From Candidatus Rifleibacteriota bacterium (lineage in GTDB: Bacteria > Muiribacteriota > Ozemobacteria > Ozemobacterales > Ozemobacteraceae): DNA of 64,000 nucleotides. Numbering within the stretch: the first letter of the stretch is position 1; each line of letters starts with the position of its first letter. The notes below the pieces were generated by a model that had not been told where the DNA came from, made no database searches, and saw only the letters and a list, made by a program, of their open reading frames with translations. The stretch spans positions 46,734 to 110,733 of the forward strand of contig JADFYG010000002.1 of NCBI GenBank assembly GCA_015233155.1, given 5' to 3'. The position numbers and the translations under genes were made by a program. Positions 39,590 through 50,080 of the stretch are shown one piece after another.

Positions 39590-40708
39590 TTATAACAAAA
39601 TGCGCCCCCCGGCTATCAAACGATCGCCTGATGGCGTTGTAACGAATATGACCGCGGATTGCCCTGGCGTGACCGCTCTGGCAGCTTCCGCAAGGTCAAT
39701 ATGCCAACGGTCGCCGACTTCCGTGATAACACCTGGTAACGCTTTAGCACGATGACGGATCATTACGGAAATCTGTGTTCCTACTTCCGGAGGAGTCGAT
39801 AGCAGTAGATTGACGCGATCAATAGTCAAAGAAGTCGAATAAAGATCCGCATCTTCGCCAACTATGACGGCCCGGCGAGCCGCATCGATACCGGTTACGT
39901 AGAGACGCTTCCCATGGCCGCCACCAAGGCCTTTGCGTTGGCCGATCGTGTATTCCAGAAATCCCTGGTGATCAGGCAGATGGTGTCCCGTCTGATCAAG
40001 AACGGGTCCCGGAATACATGCTGGATGATCTTTCGGCAGAGCATCCGCGACGAAGCGCGCATAATCGCCATCCGGAATAAAACAAATCTCCTGTGACTCC
40101 GGCTTCTCGGCACTCGCAAGTCCCATTCGACGCGCTATTTGTCGAACCTCTGTCTTCGTCAAATCACCTAAGGGCAGACGCAGATAGGGTAATATCAAGG
40201 ACGGCAGTTCCCATAAAAAATATGCCTGATCTTTGGCACGATCGACTCCGCGAAACAGGCCATAATCTTGGTTGGAAGATGTCTGGCAAGACTCGTTCAG
40301 TGCAAGTACACGTGCATAATGCCCTGTCGCGATGGCATTGCAGCCAAGCCGCTTCGCTCGTTCCCACAGGTCTGGTATCTTGACCGTGGCATTACATCGC
40401 ACACATGGGTTCGGAGTGCGACCTGCCGCGTATTCCGCAACAAAATCGTCGACGACCTCCGTCTTGAAGCGCTCGGATACATCAAATACGAAGTGTTGAA
40501 TTCCGAGTTGGGAAGCCGCCGCCCGAGCAGTTGCAATGCCTTCGAGACCACAACAGCTTTTCGGTCCGCCGGGACGATCAGAGTAACAGAAGGTTTTGAG
40601 CGTTACCGCCGTCACCCGATGACCAGCTTCCAGAAGCAATGCTGCCGTGACACAAGAGTCGACACCACCGGACAAAGCCACAAGCGTGTGCGGAGGAACA
40701 CAACTCAT
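39590..40708 (-). CDS. mnmA: tRNA-specific 2-thiouridylase
   Basis: LVALSGGVDSCVTAALLLEAGH, NPCVRCNATVK, ATGHYAR, ESQEICFIPDGDYARF, YTIGQRKGLG. Confidence 0.95.
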   Translation of the reverse strand: MSCVPPHTLVALSGGVDSCVTAALLLEAGHRVTAVTLKTFCYSDRPGGPKSCCGLEGIATARAAASQLGIQHFVFDVSERFKTEVVDDFVAEYAAGRTPNPCVRCNATVKIPDLWERAKRLGCNAIATGHYARVLALNESCQTSSNQDYGLFRGVDRAKDQAYFLWELPSLILPYLRLPLGDLTKTEVRQIARRMGLASAEKPESQEICFIPDGDYARFVADALPKDHPACIPGPVLDQTGHHLPDHQGFLEYTIGQRKGLGGGHGKRLYVTGIDAARRAVIVGEDADLYSTSLTIDRVNLLLSTPPEVGTQISVMIRHRAKALPGVITEVGDRWHIDLAEAARAVTPGQSAVIFVTTPSGDRLIAGGRILL

Positions 40709-40734
40709 TCGAACAAATTCATTTCGTTCTTGAT

Positions 40735-41613
40735 TCAGTTCAGAATCGATTTGCGTCTGAAGAAGAAGATCGAGAGAGAGAAAAACGCTAGTGCCCATCC
40801 CAGGCTACCGAGCAGGGCAGATCTCACCGGATCCGCAGCGATTGAAAGACTCCCATCCATGAGGCCAGACAATGTTTCGAGTTCGAACAATTTTGACGGG
40901 TGACGCGTAAAACACCAATCGGCAATCCTGAGATATATCGGATCGAACTGACCAAGTGTCGGAGCCATCAGTACAAATGTCTCCAGTCCCATGAGTATTA
41001 TCAGTCCGGTGAAGGTCATCAGAATCGCGGATTCCGCGAAGAGTGCAAACAGGGTAAAGAAGCTGACCATGGTCATGTTGGCGACGAATGAGATGCTGAG
41101 CAACTCCAGGGCAGTCATCGTGCTGACAAGGTGAGTGGAGCCATCGGTGACGTCACGAATGATATCCGGACTGTCGCCAATGAAACGAGCGACGATCAGA
41201 GATATTTGCAGAAATATCCCCCCCACTGTTATTGCGGCAAGCAGAAAAAAGAGAACGGCGACTGCCTTGGCGACCAGAACTTGAACCCGCGTAACAGGTG
41301 TCAAAAGCAGCGTTTTGAGATGACCACGTGCAGACTCACTGGAAATGCTGTCACCGATGACAAGCGCGAGAAAAAATGGAGAGATCCAGGCGAACAGCTT
41401 TAGATGGGCTGTAAAAAGTCCGCGTACTGCTTCGTTTAGAATCGAGTATTGCAGGCCACCTATTCCTATCGTTTTGAATTTCATGAAAAGCAGCATGGCG
41501 AGAAAACCTGCAAGAATCGGAACAACATTCAGCGCCAGTAGAAACAGGATGGCTTTTTTTCTGGCCATCACCTTCTTAATTTCAAATCTCAGCAAAATCA
41601 GGAATCGTTGCAT
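40735..41613 (-). CDS. ABC-2 type transporter permease
   Basis: Six predicted TM helices; SSESARGHLKTLLLTPVTRVQVLVAKA; next to ABC ATPase. Confidence 0.85.
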   Translation of the reverse strand: MQRFLILLRFEIKKVMARKKAILFLLALNVVPILAGFLAMLLFMKFKTIGIGGLQYSILNEAVRGLFTAHLKLFAWISPFFLALVIGDSISSESARGHLKTLLLTPVTRVQVLVAKAVAVLFFLLAAITVGGIFLQISLIVARFIGDSPDIIRDVTDGSTHLVSTMTALELLSISFVANMTMVSFFTLFALFAESAILMTFTGLIILMGLETFVLMAPTLGQFDPIYLRIADWCFTRHPSKLFELETLSGLMDGSLSIAADPVRSALLGSLGWALAFFSLSIFFFRRKSILN

Positions 41614-41617
41614 ACCT

Positions 41618-42595
41618 TCATAATACCTTCGAGTCGGTAAGTTTCAGGAATGTTTCTTCTAGTGAAGCCTCGAGTGGAATCAGCGCCGCTACATCGATGC
41701 CAGCTTCAAGAAGAGCGCGATTCAAACGAGGCGAGGCTCCAATGGCGAGACTGACTATCAAACCACGAGGTGCGTTTTCAAACGTCAAAACTTCCGGAAG
41801 TTTGGCGGCTATCTCACGAGCCTTTTGCAAATCGCCGCCTGGAGCGAGCCTGATTTCCCAGGATTCCCGTTCTCGCGAGAGAATTTCGGAAACGAATCCC
41901 TGCCTGACCGTGCGGCCTGCATCAATTATGACTACAAAATCGCACAAACGCTGTATTTCATCGATCAAATGTGATGAAAGAAATATTGTTGTTTTATGAA
42001 TATCATGAATTTTTTTGAAGATATCGCGCATTTGAGCACGGCCTTGCGGATCCATGCCGTTGGTGGGCTCGTCCAGAATCAGCAGATCGGGAGTATGCAG
42101 CAAGGCACATGCCACGCCAAGTCGCTGTTTCATACCTGTCGAGTAGTTTCCGAATGGACGCGCGGCGGCTTCGCGTAAACCAACCAGATCGAGCATCTCA
42201 TCGACGCGACTTGCGGAAAGGGGGTGATGAAGTGAACCGAACCACCAAAGATTCTCTAAGCCGCTAAAGCTCTCGATGAAACTTGGCGATTCGACAAGAG
42301 TACCTGTGCGTTCCAGCGCGGCAACGCGGCCTGACGGCATGGGATTCCCGAGGAGTTCCATTTCTCCAGCGTCGGCCGGCACGAGGCCAAGCAACAGACG
42401 CAGGGCTGTGGTCTTGCCTGCACCGTTAGGACCGAGAAATCCCGCAACCGAGCCAAATGGAATGGAGAAATCCAGATCAGCAACCGCAACTTTTTTCCCG
42501 AAGCTTTTGCGAAGACCTTTCACACGAAGCGCTACTTTTTCGGAATTTCCCGTGGGGGCTGAAATGAATTCAGGTTTGATCGTAGAGTTCGGCAT
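41618..42595 (-). CDS. ABC transporter ATP-binding protein
   Basis: GPNGAGKTTALRLLLGL, NYSTGMKQRLGVACALL, LLILDEPTNGMDPQGR. Confidence 0.95.
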   Translation of the reverse strand: MPNSTIKPEFISAPTGNSEKVALRVKGLRKSFGKKVAVADLDFSIPFGSVAGFLGPNGAGKTTALRLLLGLVPADAGEMELLGNPMPSGRVAALERTGTLVESPSFIESFSGLENLWWFGSLHHPLSASRVDEMLDLVGLREAAARPFGNYSTGMKQRLGVACALLHTPDLLILDEPTNGMDPQGRAQMRDIFKKIHDIHKTTIFLSSHLIDEIQRLCDFVVIIDAGRTVRQGFVSEILSRERESWEIRLAPGGDLQKAREIAAKLPEVLTFENAPRGLIVSLAIGASPRLNRALLEAGIDVAALIPLEASLEETFLKLTDSKVL

Positions 42596-43802
42596 ATAAT
42601 TCAGCGCTCAGAACCTTTAGAATACAAGTGGTAGGCACGGACAGCAACATTCCGAGAATGCCATAAAGGCTACCTCCAAGGATAAGGGCAATGATGACAA
42701 TGACGGGATGCAAACCGACATTTTCCCCTATAACCTTGGGCTGCACCATCATTCCGTCTATCCCCTGAACTATCGCGAGGCCCACACCTATCTTAACCAG
42801 CATTATCAGACAGTCTTGCGAAATACCGTGTTGTGAAAATGCGACGAGACTGGACAAAATAACAGTGACGAGTCCGCCAAGGTATGGAATAAGATTCGCA
42901 ACTCCGGCAATGGGCCCGAGAAGAACGGCGAAACGCAAACCACAGATGCTGAGCATTATGGTCATGAGGGTCGCGAATATCATCGCGGAAAGCATCTGAC
43001 CGCGCAAGAATGCACTGAGAATATTATCGATATCACGACAAATACGGTCAATAGACGGCCTGTATCCTGGGGGGACAAGAAGTAATCCGCGCTGATAAAA
43101 AAGATCGAGATCGATGAGCAGATAGAATGTCAGCAGAGGAAGCAGAAGCAGACTTGCCATACTGCTAAACGTTGAAAAAACGAAGCCCAGCACCTTCTGA
43201 ACGGCATTCAGCAAGAAATCTTTCGCAATGACCACACCGCGTACAGCTAACTCGCGTATGCGGTCGTCGTTGAATGGGATATCGAGGTAAGATTTCAACC
43301 ATGGACTCTGTGAATATCGATCATACGAGTCTTTCAATTTGATCTTGTACACTTGCGTCACCTGCTCTACGTTGATCGAAGCCAGGCGAGTCGAAAGATC
43401 ATGGGTTTCCGAAATGATTTGCAGCGTCAAAGGCACTACAACCAGAACTCCGGCTAAGATACCAAAAACATACAGGAGCAGGACGGCCCATGGACGAGGC
43501 AACCGCGGACGTTCCAGAAAACGCACTACAGGATTGAGTATATAGGCCAATACCAGTGAAACCAGAACAGGCGCAATAATCCCGGCGAGTGAATAGATGA
43601 TCCAGATTGCCAGCAAACCGCCGACTAAAATGAGAACGTTTTTTGCGCCGAGTGGAAGATCACGAAGAAAGACAGCCTGAGCTGCGACCATCGGAGTAAC
43701 CGGGGGGTTGACCGAATTCTGCCCATCATCCGTTGGCGAAGCGATATTATCCGTATTTGAAGACGATGGCGTTTTGACAATACTGCTATCAGTCATCGGC
43801 AT
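42570..43802 (-). CDS. AI-2E family transporter (PerM/UPF0118)
   Basis: Multi-TM; LAYILNPVVRFLER, GVANLIPYLGGLVT, GLHPVIVIIALILGGSLYGILGMLLSVP. Confidence 0.9.
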   Translation of the reverse strand: MPMTDSSIVKTPSSSNTDNIASPTDDGQNSVNPPVTPMVAAQAVFLRDLPLGAKNVLILVGGLLAIWIIYSLAGIIAPVLVSLVLAYILNPVVRFLERPRLPRPWAVLLLYVFGILAGVLVVVPLTLQIISETHDLSTRLASINVEQVTQVYKIKLKDSYDRYSQSPWLKSYLDIPFNDDRIRELAVRGVVIAKDFLLNAVQKVLGFVFSTFSSMASLLLLPLLTFYLLIDLDLFYQRGLLLVPPGYRPSIDRICRDIDNILSAFLRGQMLSAMIFATLMTIMLSICGLRFAVLLGPIAGVANLIPYLGGLVTVILSSLVAFSQHGISQDCLIMLVKIGVGLAIVQGIDGMMVQPKVIGENVGLHPVIVIIALILGGSLYGILGMLLSVPTTCILKVLSAELYAELYDQT

Positions 43803-44704
43803 GCCACTTTCCCGGTGACGGTCGCACGCGCTTTCTGACCAAATATGTTCATTATCAACTCAACTTCTCCGTGGCCCATTTTCAGAATGCGGGCGATCTG
43901 GGGTGTCGTAATTCCTTTTTTGAATAGCTCGAGCACCTCATGGGTAGGTGAACCCGGTAACGGTTCATGCGCAGTCGGCAAAGTGGTAAGAACAGGAATT
44001 ATTGAATCCACGACGGTAACGCCCGTGGGTTTCATGATCGAAGAATTGGAAGCTGGTGATGATGAGATTGAATCAATATTTGGCTCTGGTGTTTCCAGGG
44101 CAGGTGGTTCTACTGATACTGTTTCCAGGGAAAGCGTCGCAAGACGTTCAAACTCGTCCATAGTTTCCTGAATACGTGCCATGTCAGCAGTGAGAGAGGT
44201 CAGACGCTCCTCTATGCGTGAAAAACGAGTATCGAATGACATTTGGCGTGTGGATACAGAAGTGCGAATCTCTTCAAGATCACGACGCAAGCCTGGATCG
44301 GCAATCGGAAGTTTAGAAATGTCTGAAGCTTGATTCGACGGGATTGGCCAGACGGAATTGATAGCAGGGGAAGGGCGCTTGATTTCTTCGATTGCTGTCA
44401 TGATGTCGTGAGCATGGAGTAACTTCTTGTCAATAATCGGCAACAATTCGTGCATTTCAGCGGTTTTCGCTTCCATGACCTGAAGATTGTGTCCAGACAC
44501 GAGTTCCATTTGGTCAATGAGTTGACTGAGTGTCAGCTCAAGCGCGCGCATTTCATCCTGCATTTTCATAATTCGATGCTGGCCAAGACGCTTGCCCACC
44601 CAAAGGCATGTGATCATCAAAAATGCCATGCAAACACCGATTTCAAGCACAATCCAAATGTGCGAAAGTAACCACATACGCAGGATGCTCCTCCGGCGTG
44701 ACAT
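43793..44704 (-). CDS. Membrane-anchored coiled-coil protein with C-terminal HTH-like motif
   Basis: N-terminal TM; heptad-rich middle; ITTPQIARILKMGHGEVELIMNIFGQKA. Confidence 0.6.
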   Translation of the reverse strand: MSRRRSILRMWLLSHIWIVLEIGVCMAFLMITCLWVGKRLGQHRIMKMQDEMRALELTLSQLIDQMELVSGHNLQVMEAKTAEMHELLPIIDKKLLHAHDIMTAIEEIKRPSPAINSVWPIPSNQASDISKLPIADPGLRRDLEEIRTSVSTRQMSFDTRFSRIEERLTSLTADMARIQETMDEFERLATLSLETVSVEPPALETPEPNIDSISSSPASNSSIMKPTGVTVVDSIIPVLTTLPTAHEPLPGSPTHEVLELFKKGITTPQIARILKMGHGEVELIMNIFGQKARATVTGKVACR

Positions 44705-44813
44705 TTTGAACGGGTGCCATATTATAGCCTTGTAACGAACATTGAGCAATCCGGCGGCAACTCTTTTTTTTGCATGGTATAATTGCATGAGATTATCTTG
44801 AATAAGGAACGGC

Positions 44814-45878
44814 ATGCGACACGCAAAGACACTGTTGGGGCTGATTTTCAGCTTTGTTTTCCTTTGGCTGGCCTTACGGAATGTCGATGTAAAACAGCTT
44901 CCGAAACTTTTCGGTCAGGCGCGACTGATATTCCTTCCCATGATTGCAATTTCCATGACATTCGAGCATCTATGGCGCGCATGGCGTTGGAAGATACTTC
45001 TAAGAGCGCGCAGGGTGCCATTCTACAATCTGTATGCCGGCATCGTGTTGGGATATCTGTTCAATAATCTTTTGCCCGCCAGGGCAGGAGAGTTTATACG
45101 GTCACTCTACCTGGGCCGCAAAAAGCTGGCGCGATCATCAGAGGCTTTTGGCACAGTCGTTTTGGAGCGATTTATCGACGGCGTAGTGATCATAGCCATT
45201 CTGGCTTGTCTGCCAACCTGGTTTACCATCTCACCGCTGTTGCGAAAGGCGATTTTTTCCGCCGTATTTTTTTATGCCGTGATTCTTGTTTGTATCCTTG
45301 TCTTACAGTTTCAAAGAGTTTTGATCGATGTGCCTTTGACTTTTATGTTGAAAATATGTTCAGAGTCATTTCGCACACGCGTATTGTTGATTGAAGACTC
45401 TTTTATTTCCGGCTTTTCGTTGGTCAGAACTCCGGGTCCTTTAATGATAGCTCTTATTCTCTCCGGGGTTGCCTGGTCGTTTTCTGTTTTAACAACTTGC
45501 ATGCATTTCTGGATGTGGTCGCTGCCGCTCGGATCCCAGCTTGGGTTCGAGAATGTTTTACTGCTGATGGCCGTATTATCTATCGGCAGCATGATACCAT
45601 CGAGCCCGGGCATGATCGGTATTTTTCAGTATTGTTGCGTGATCGTGCTGGCGGAGATGCTGGGCATTAATCGCGAAATGGCGGTCGTTTTTGCCCTTGC
45701 CACTCATCTTGTTGGTTATCTGTATGTTTTGATAGTCGGCATTGTCATAATGATGGTCGAGAATGTATCGTTTCGAGAACTTTCTACTTCCGCGGAAGCT
45801 GCCGAGAAAGCTGAAACCGCCGAAGCACTTGACCTGTCAGAAATTCCCGCATCCCCAGCGGATAACGATAGCCAATAG
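44814..45878 (+). CDS. Lysylphosphatidylglycerol synthase TM region / UPF0104 family flippase-like protein
   Basis: LEHLWRAWRWKILL, NNLLPARAGEFIRSLYLGRK, SSPGMIGIFQYCCVIVL. Confidence 0.87.
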   Translation: MRHAKTLLGLIFSFVFLWLALRNVDVKQLPKLFGQARLIFLPMIAISMTFEHLWRAWRWKILLRARRVPFYNLYAGIVLGYLFNNLLPARAGEFIRSLYLGRKKLARSSEAFGTVVLERFIDGVVIIAILACLPTWFTISPLLRKAIFSAVFFYAVILVCILVLQFQRVLIDVPLTFMLKICSESFRTRVLLIEDSFISGFSLVRTPGPLMIALILSGVAWSFSVLTTCMHFWMWSLPLGSQLGFENVLLLMAVLSIGSMIPSSPGMIGIFQYCCVIVLAEMLGINREMAVVFALATHLVGYLYVLIVGIVIMMVENVSFRELSTSAEAAEKAETAEALDLSEIPASPADNDSQ

Positions 45879-45976
45879 TATTATTTATTCCGGTTGTTGC
45901 GCTTTTTTCATAAACCATCCCTTCAGTCGATTGGTATTCATGCCGATATCTTGTTAAGAACACCAGGAGGTGGCGC

Positions 45977-46588
45977 ATGAACACTATGGAAAAACACGGG
46001 AAACTCGCTCCCAGAATGGGATTATTTCTTTTCTTCCTTTTGGGACTGTTCATGCTGCAGATCGGCTTTGCCTTCACTATTCATGGTGACATAGGCTCCC
46101 ATGGAGTGATTGCGTCAGGACTCGAACGCCCCGCATCTCCAGCATTGGTTGGCAAAATAGATAGTCTCATCAGTTCCACGGGAACGCATGGAATTATTCA
46201 CCCGACTCCGGTATCGGCACCTGCACCCGCGATGAAACCAACGTCCTCTATTGAAAAGGCTGCCTTGCCCATATCCACTAATGGATCCGTTATTGCTGCA
46301 ACTTCATTAAAGACACGCAAGGATCTCAAACACAATAAGAGAGTCCCAAGACAAGTATTGATCAGTTCGGTTTCAGCTGCTCATCTTGGTGAGAATGGCG
46401 GGCGGTATCTTGAATACACCATTAATCGAGGTGATACACTTGACACGATCGCCCGACATCTTTATGGAAATGCCCGGATGGTGACTGCGTTGATCCGGTT
46501 GAATAGATTGACAAACGAGCGTAATCTTCGCTGCGGAGAAAAACTTCGCGTTCCGCGGAATGGACTGATGGCATCAGTTAGCCGATAA
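45977..46588 (+). CDS. Secreted LysM-domain protein
   Basis: RBS aggagg; YTINRGDTLDTIARHLYGNARMVTALIRLNRLTNERNLRCGEKLRVP. Confidence 0.85.
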   Translation: MNTMEKHGKLAPRMGLFLFFLLGLFMLQIGFAFTIHGDIGSHGVIASGLERPASPALVGKIDSLISSTGTHGIIHPTPVSAPAPAMKPTSSIEKAALPISTNGSVIAATSLKTRKDLKHNKRVPRQVLISSVSAAHLGENGGRYLEYTINRGDTLDTIARHLYGNARMVTALIRLNRLTNERNLRCGEKLRVPRNGLMASVSR

Positions 46589-46669
46589 GGAACTTGGGAA
46601 TATTTTAAATCCACTACGAGTCGGTTCCATTTCTCCAGGCGGCCGCTCAGACAAGACGAGACGAATTAA

Positions 46670-48520
46670 ATGATACCCTCATCCATTAGATCATTAAACG
46701 TTTTATGCATTGTCGGTTATCTTTTCTTCATGGGGCTGGCTATCGATTCTAAGATGGTCGATGCCTTGGCTCTGTATGTTTCTGAAACCGATGGCCGAAC
46801 TGTTCTTCAGTCGGGAAAAGTGCATGTCAAGCCGATCATAGGCAAATCAAGCGGTGAACGGCCTGTAGCAGTACAGTCCCGTGGTCACACAATTGCCTCA
46901 TCCGGAGTCGTTGTTATTTCACAGAATCAAAACTCTGTGGCCCCTGTTAACACAGTCACAGGTGTCGCGGCTTGCGTCGAAAACGATAAGACCGTTTCTT
47001 CCACGTCCCGTATATTGCCGGACCTTCGGTCGGTGATGTCTCGGGTGCGAGAACAAATCCCTTCGGGTTTTATTGCTTCCAGGACCGAATCTGCCGCGGA
47101 AACTTCCCAGGCACAAATAGCGTTCCAAAGCGGTAGTCATGTGGCACCGACGTCGGCAATGGCATCAAATGCTTCAACCACTAAGAATGTTCGCACGGGA
47201 ATGTCACCCAACTTTCAGGCTTCTATTGCAGCGCTTCGGGCAGGCATTGCATCTACGGCTCGCCCGGTATCCGCTCAAGCGTCCGCCATGTCAGGCTGTG
47301 TTTCAGCGAAGTCTGCCGTCGATGATCTTTCGTCCGTCTCTCTCTCAGGCGTCTCAACCGATGATTCGATTGACTCCAAAAATATCGCTTCAGCAAGCGG
47401 ATCAGTCGATCTGGGTGACAGCCGTCTATCCATCCTGAGCCTGATTAAAAGTGCGGCGGAAAAGCCCTGGGCTTATGATCCTACGCTCGATCGCTATGTC
47501 GTGCGTTATGATGAAGACACAACCTTGGTCCTCACTCTACGACCATCGTTGCAGCGGATCTTCGAAAATACATTTCACGTCTTTCCGTGCAAAATGGGTG
47601 CTGCAATTCTACAGGATCCATCCACTGGAGCGATTCTTGCCATGACATCGTTTGACGGTCGAAATATACTGTCACCGCTCGGAGGCAACTTCGTATCCGC
47701 AAATTGGGCCCTGAAGCCATCTTTTCCGGTAGCATCACTGTTCAAGATCATAACTGCCGCAGCTGCTATCGAACGCAAAGGCGCTCTTCCCGGCACTCCC
47801 GTGCGAATAGGTAAACGCGCAACAATCCAGCTTTGGAAAGCTTTTGCGACTTCCAATAATGGTGTATTCGGCGTGGTGGGCCGCGCAGTTGGTCGCCCGC
47901 TTCTTCAGGCATATGCGGATGCATTCGGTTTCAACAAACCATTCTATTTTGATTTGCCGGTATCGAACTCTGTAGCGGCGCTTCCAAGCGAGGGTAATTT
48001 ACTCGGACAGTGCGCGGCGGGTTTGAATAATCATTTCGAGATCAGTCCGATTCACGTTTCGTCAATCGTCTCGACTATTCTCAATCGTGGACGACTAATG
48101 AAGCCATTCCTCATCGAATCAGTCATTCGCAAAGGTCAGGTCGTGTTCCGTCGGAAGGCTTTTCAGCTTTCACAACCGATCAGCGAAGTGACCGCCGAAC
48201 GTATCTATGAAATGATGCGTTTCACTACGACACAGGGAACCGGGAAACGTGGTTTTCATGGTTACGGAGATTGCCCTGAACTTGCCGATTTGTGCGGCGG
48301 CAAGACTGGCACATTGACAGGATTAAGTCCGAATTATCTGTTTACCTGGTTCGGCGGATTTACAAGAACAGCCGGACGTGACCTCAGCCTTACCGTATTA
48401 TGCGGTCAGGCCGGAACCAATCGTATCAAAGCGACCACAATCGCAGGTCGCATATCCTATGAATTGCTCCACGGACATAACCAGACGCCCACAATGGCAA
48501 TTCGCTCGGCAAGTCGTTAA
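46670..48520 (+). CDS. Penicillin-binding transpeptidase-domain protein with long Ser/Ala-rich N-terminal region
   Basis: PVASLFKIITA (SxxK), ATSNNGV (SxN), GGKTGTLTG (KTG). Confidence 0.88.
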   Translation: MIPSSIRSLNVLCIVGYLFFMGLAIDSKMVDALALYVSETDGRTVLQSGKVHVKPIIGKSSGERPVAVQSRGHTIASSGVVVISQNQNSVAPVNTVTGVAACVENDKTVSSTSRILPDLRSVMSRVREQIPSGFIASRTESAAETSQAQIAFQSGSHVAPTSAMASNASTTKNVRTGMSPNFQASIAALRAGIASTARPVSAQASAMSGCVSAKSAVDDLSSVSLSGVSTDDSIDSKNIASASGSVDLGDSRLSILSLIKSAAEKPWAYDPTLDRYVVRYDEDTTLVLTLRPSLQRIFENTFHVFPCKMGAAILQDPSTGAILAMTSFDGRNILSPLGGNFVSANWALKPSFPVASLFKIITAAAAIERKGALPGTPVRIGKRATIQLWKAFATSNNGVFGVVGRAVGRPLLQAYADAFGFNKPFYFDLPVSNSVAALPSEGNLLGQCAAGLNNHFEISPIHVSSIVSTILNRGRLMKPFLIESVIRKGQVVFRRKAFQLSQPISEVTAERIYEMMRFTTTQGTGKRGFHGYGDCPELADLCGGKTGTLTGLSPNYLFTWFGGFTRTAGRDLSLTVLCGQAGTNRIKATTIAGRISYELLHGHNQTPTMAIRSASR

Positions 48521-48529
48521 GAAGGGCTT

Positions 48530-49975
48530 CTACTTTTTCGATGGCGCTGGCAGAATGGCTGTTGGTGTAGCCCCCGTATTACTGTTTGCAACGGGCGCAA
48601 CAATCTCAATCTTCCCTGTGACATTGAATATGGCGGTTTCTTCTCCTGAAGCATCCTTGCCCCTGTGCGCTGTAATAAGATCACCTGTCTTGAACGCCTC
48701 ACCCTTGAGGATCATTTCGGCAAGTGGATTTTCTATATGACGATGGATCGTGCGACGCAGCGGACGAGCACCATACTTCAGATCGGTTCCCTGGTCTACC
48801 AGGAGTGAGCGAAGTTCTGGCGTAAAATGCAGCCCCATACTCAAACTCTTCACGCGCTCTGATACCTCGTTCAACAAAATATCCAAAATTTTCAGATTAT
48901 CTTCTTTTGTAAGGGCCCGAAATACAACCATCTCATCGAGACGATTCAAAAACTCGGGTGGGAATTTCTTTTCGAGACTTTTACGAGTGATCTTGCTTTT
49001 CTGTTCGTGATTTAACTCTTCCAGCTTTTTGGCTTCATCGCCGGTTGGCTTGGCACCAGCCCGAAAGCCTGGCTTGGTTTCTTCGCTCATAATATCGCTT
49101 ACACCAATATTGGTGGTGAGAATTATGCAGGAATCGCGAAAAGAAACGGCTTCGCCCTTACTGTCAGTGAGAATTCCTTCATCCAGAAGCTGCAAAAGCA
49201 GGTTGTGAACCTTTTCATGGGCTTTTTCTATTTCATCGAACACGACGACGCCATTGGGCTTGTTTTTCACGGATTCCGTCAGAAATCCACCCTCGTTGTG
49301 ACCAATATAACCGGGAGGTGCTCCGATCAACTTGGCATATTCATGACTCATGGCATACTCAGAGCAATCTATGCGGACGAGGTCGCTTTCGTTACCGGTA
49401 AGGAACTCGCACAAGGCTTTAGCCAGTTCTGTTTTCCCGACTCCGGTCTGCCCAACGAAGATGAAAGAACCAACCGGACGTTTCGGATTCTTCAGACCAA
49501 CCTTTGCCTTACGAATAGCCTGGGAAACTACTGTTACGGCTTCATCCTGGCCAATTATGCGTTTTTTCAGGTGATTTTCTATCTCCATGAAGCGCTGCTG
49601 TCTGGCCTTTGCCTCACCCGAGACCTCACTGCCAAGCATCGGAATGGCACTGCCTTGAGAGGCAGCCTCATCTACCTGAATAGTGACTTCTTTGATATCA
49701 AGGGTCGGATTGACCTTGACACAGAGATTATACAACTCCTGCTCAATAATTTCGCCAAGCAAAGGGTATTCATTGTTCCCAAAAACCAAGGGCGCGATTT
49801 CATCGAGATAATTCACTACCGACGCATTGATAATCAAGCGTTTGTATGACTTTTTATCAGTGATCTTGATGTTCTTGAACAGCTGTTGTTTCTGTTCAGG
49901 AGTAAACGCGCGAATCGCAACGAAACGATCGAGCGACTCGCAAAATTTCATTTTGATTCCGGGCGTGGAATCCAT
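48530..49975 (-). CDS. Single-AAA-module Clp/Hsp100-type ATPase
   Basis: IGQDEAVTVVSQAIRKAKVGLKNPKRPVGSFIFVGQTGVGKTELAKAL, VVVFDEIEKAH, GARPLRRTIHRHIENPLAEMIL; start after RBS aggagg. Confidence 0.9.
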   Translation of the reverse strand: MDSTPGIKMKFCESLDRFVAIRAFTPEQKQQLFKNIKITDKKSYKRLIINASVVNYLDEIAPLVFGNNEYPLLGEIIEQELYNLCVKVNPTLDIKEVTIQVDEAASQGSAIPMLGSEVSGEAKARQQRFMEIENHLKKRIIGQDEAVTVVSQAIRKAKVGLKNPKRPVGSFIFVGQTGVGKTELAKALCEFLTGNESDLVRIDCSEYAMSHEYAKLIGAPPGYIGHNEGGFLTESVKNKPNGVVVFDEIEKAHEKVHNLLLQLLDEGILTDSKGEAVSFRDSCIILTTNIGVSDIMSEETKPGFRAGAKPTGDEAKKLEELNHEQKSKITRKSLEKKFPPEFLNRLDEMVVFRALTKEDNLKILDILLNEVSERVKSLSMGLHFTPELRSLLVDQGTDLKYGARPLRRTIHRHIENPLAEMILKGEAFKTGDLITAHRGKDASGEETAIFNVTGKIEIVAPVANSNTGATPTAILPAPSKK

Positions 49976-50080
49976 GGACACCCTCCTGGGGGGCATATTT
50001 GCGTTGACAAGCGAAAGCACAAGGGTTAATGTATTGTATCACCATCCCCTACCCACTGCAATACCCAGATGGCTCCATAA

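Noticed and set aside
40268-40903. 211-aa + strand ORF
   Set aside because: Antisense to mnmA; basic, motif-free translation.
49205-49849. 214-aa + strand ORF
   Set aside because: Antisense to the Clp-type ATPase core motifs.
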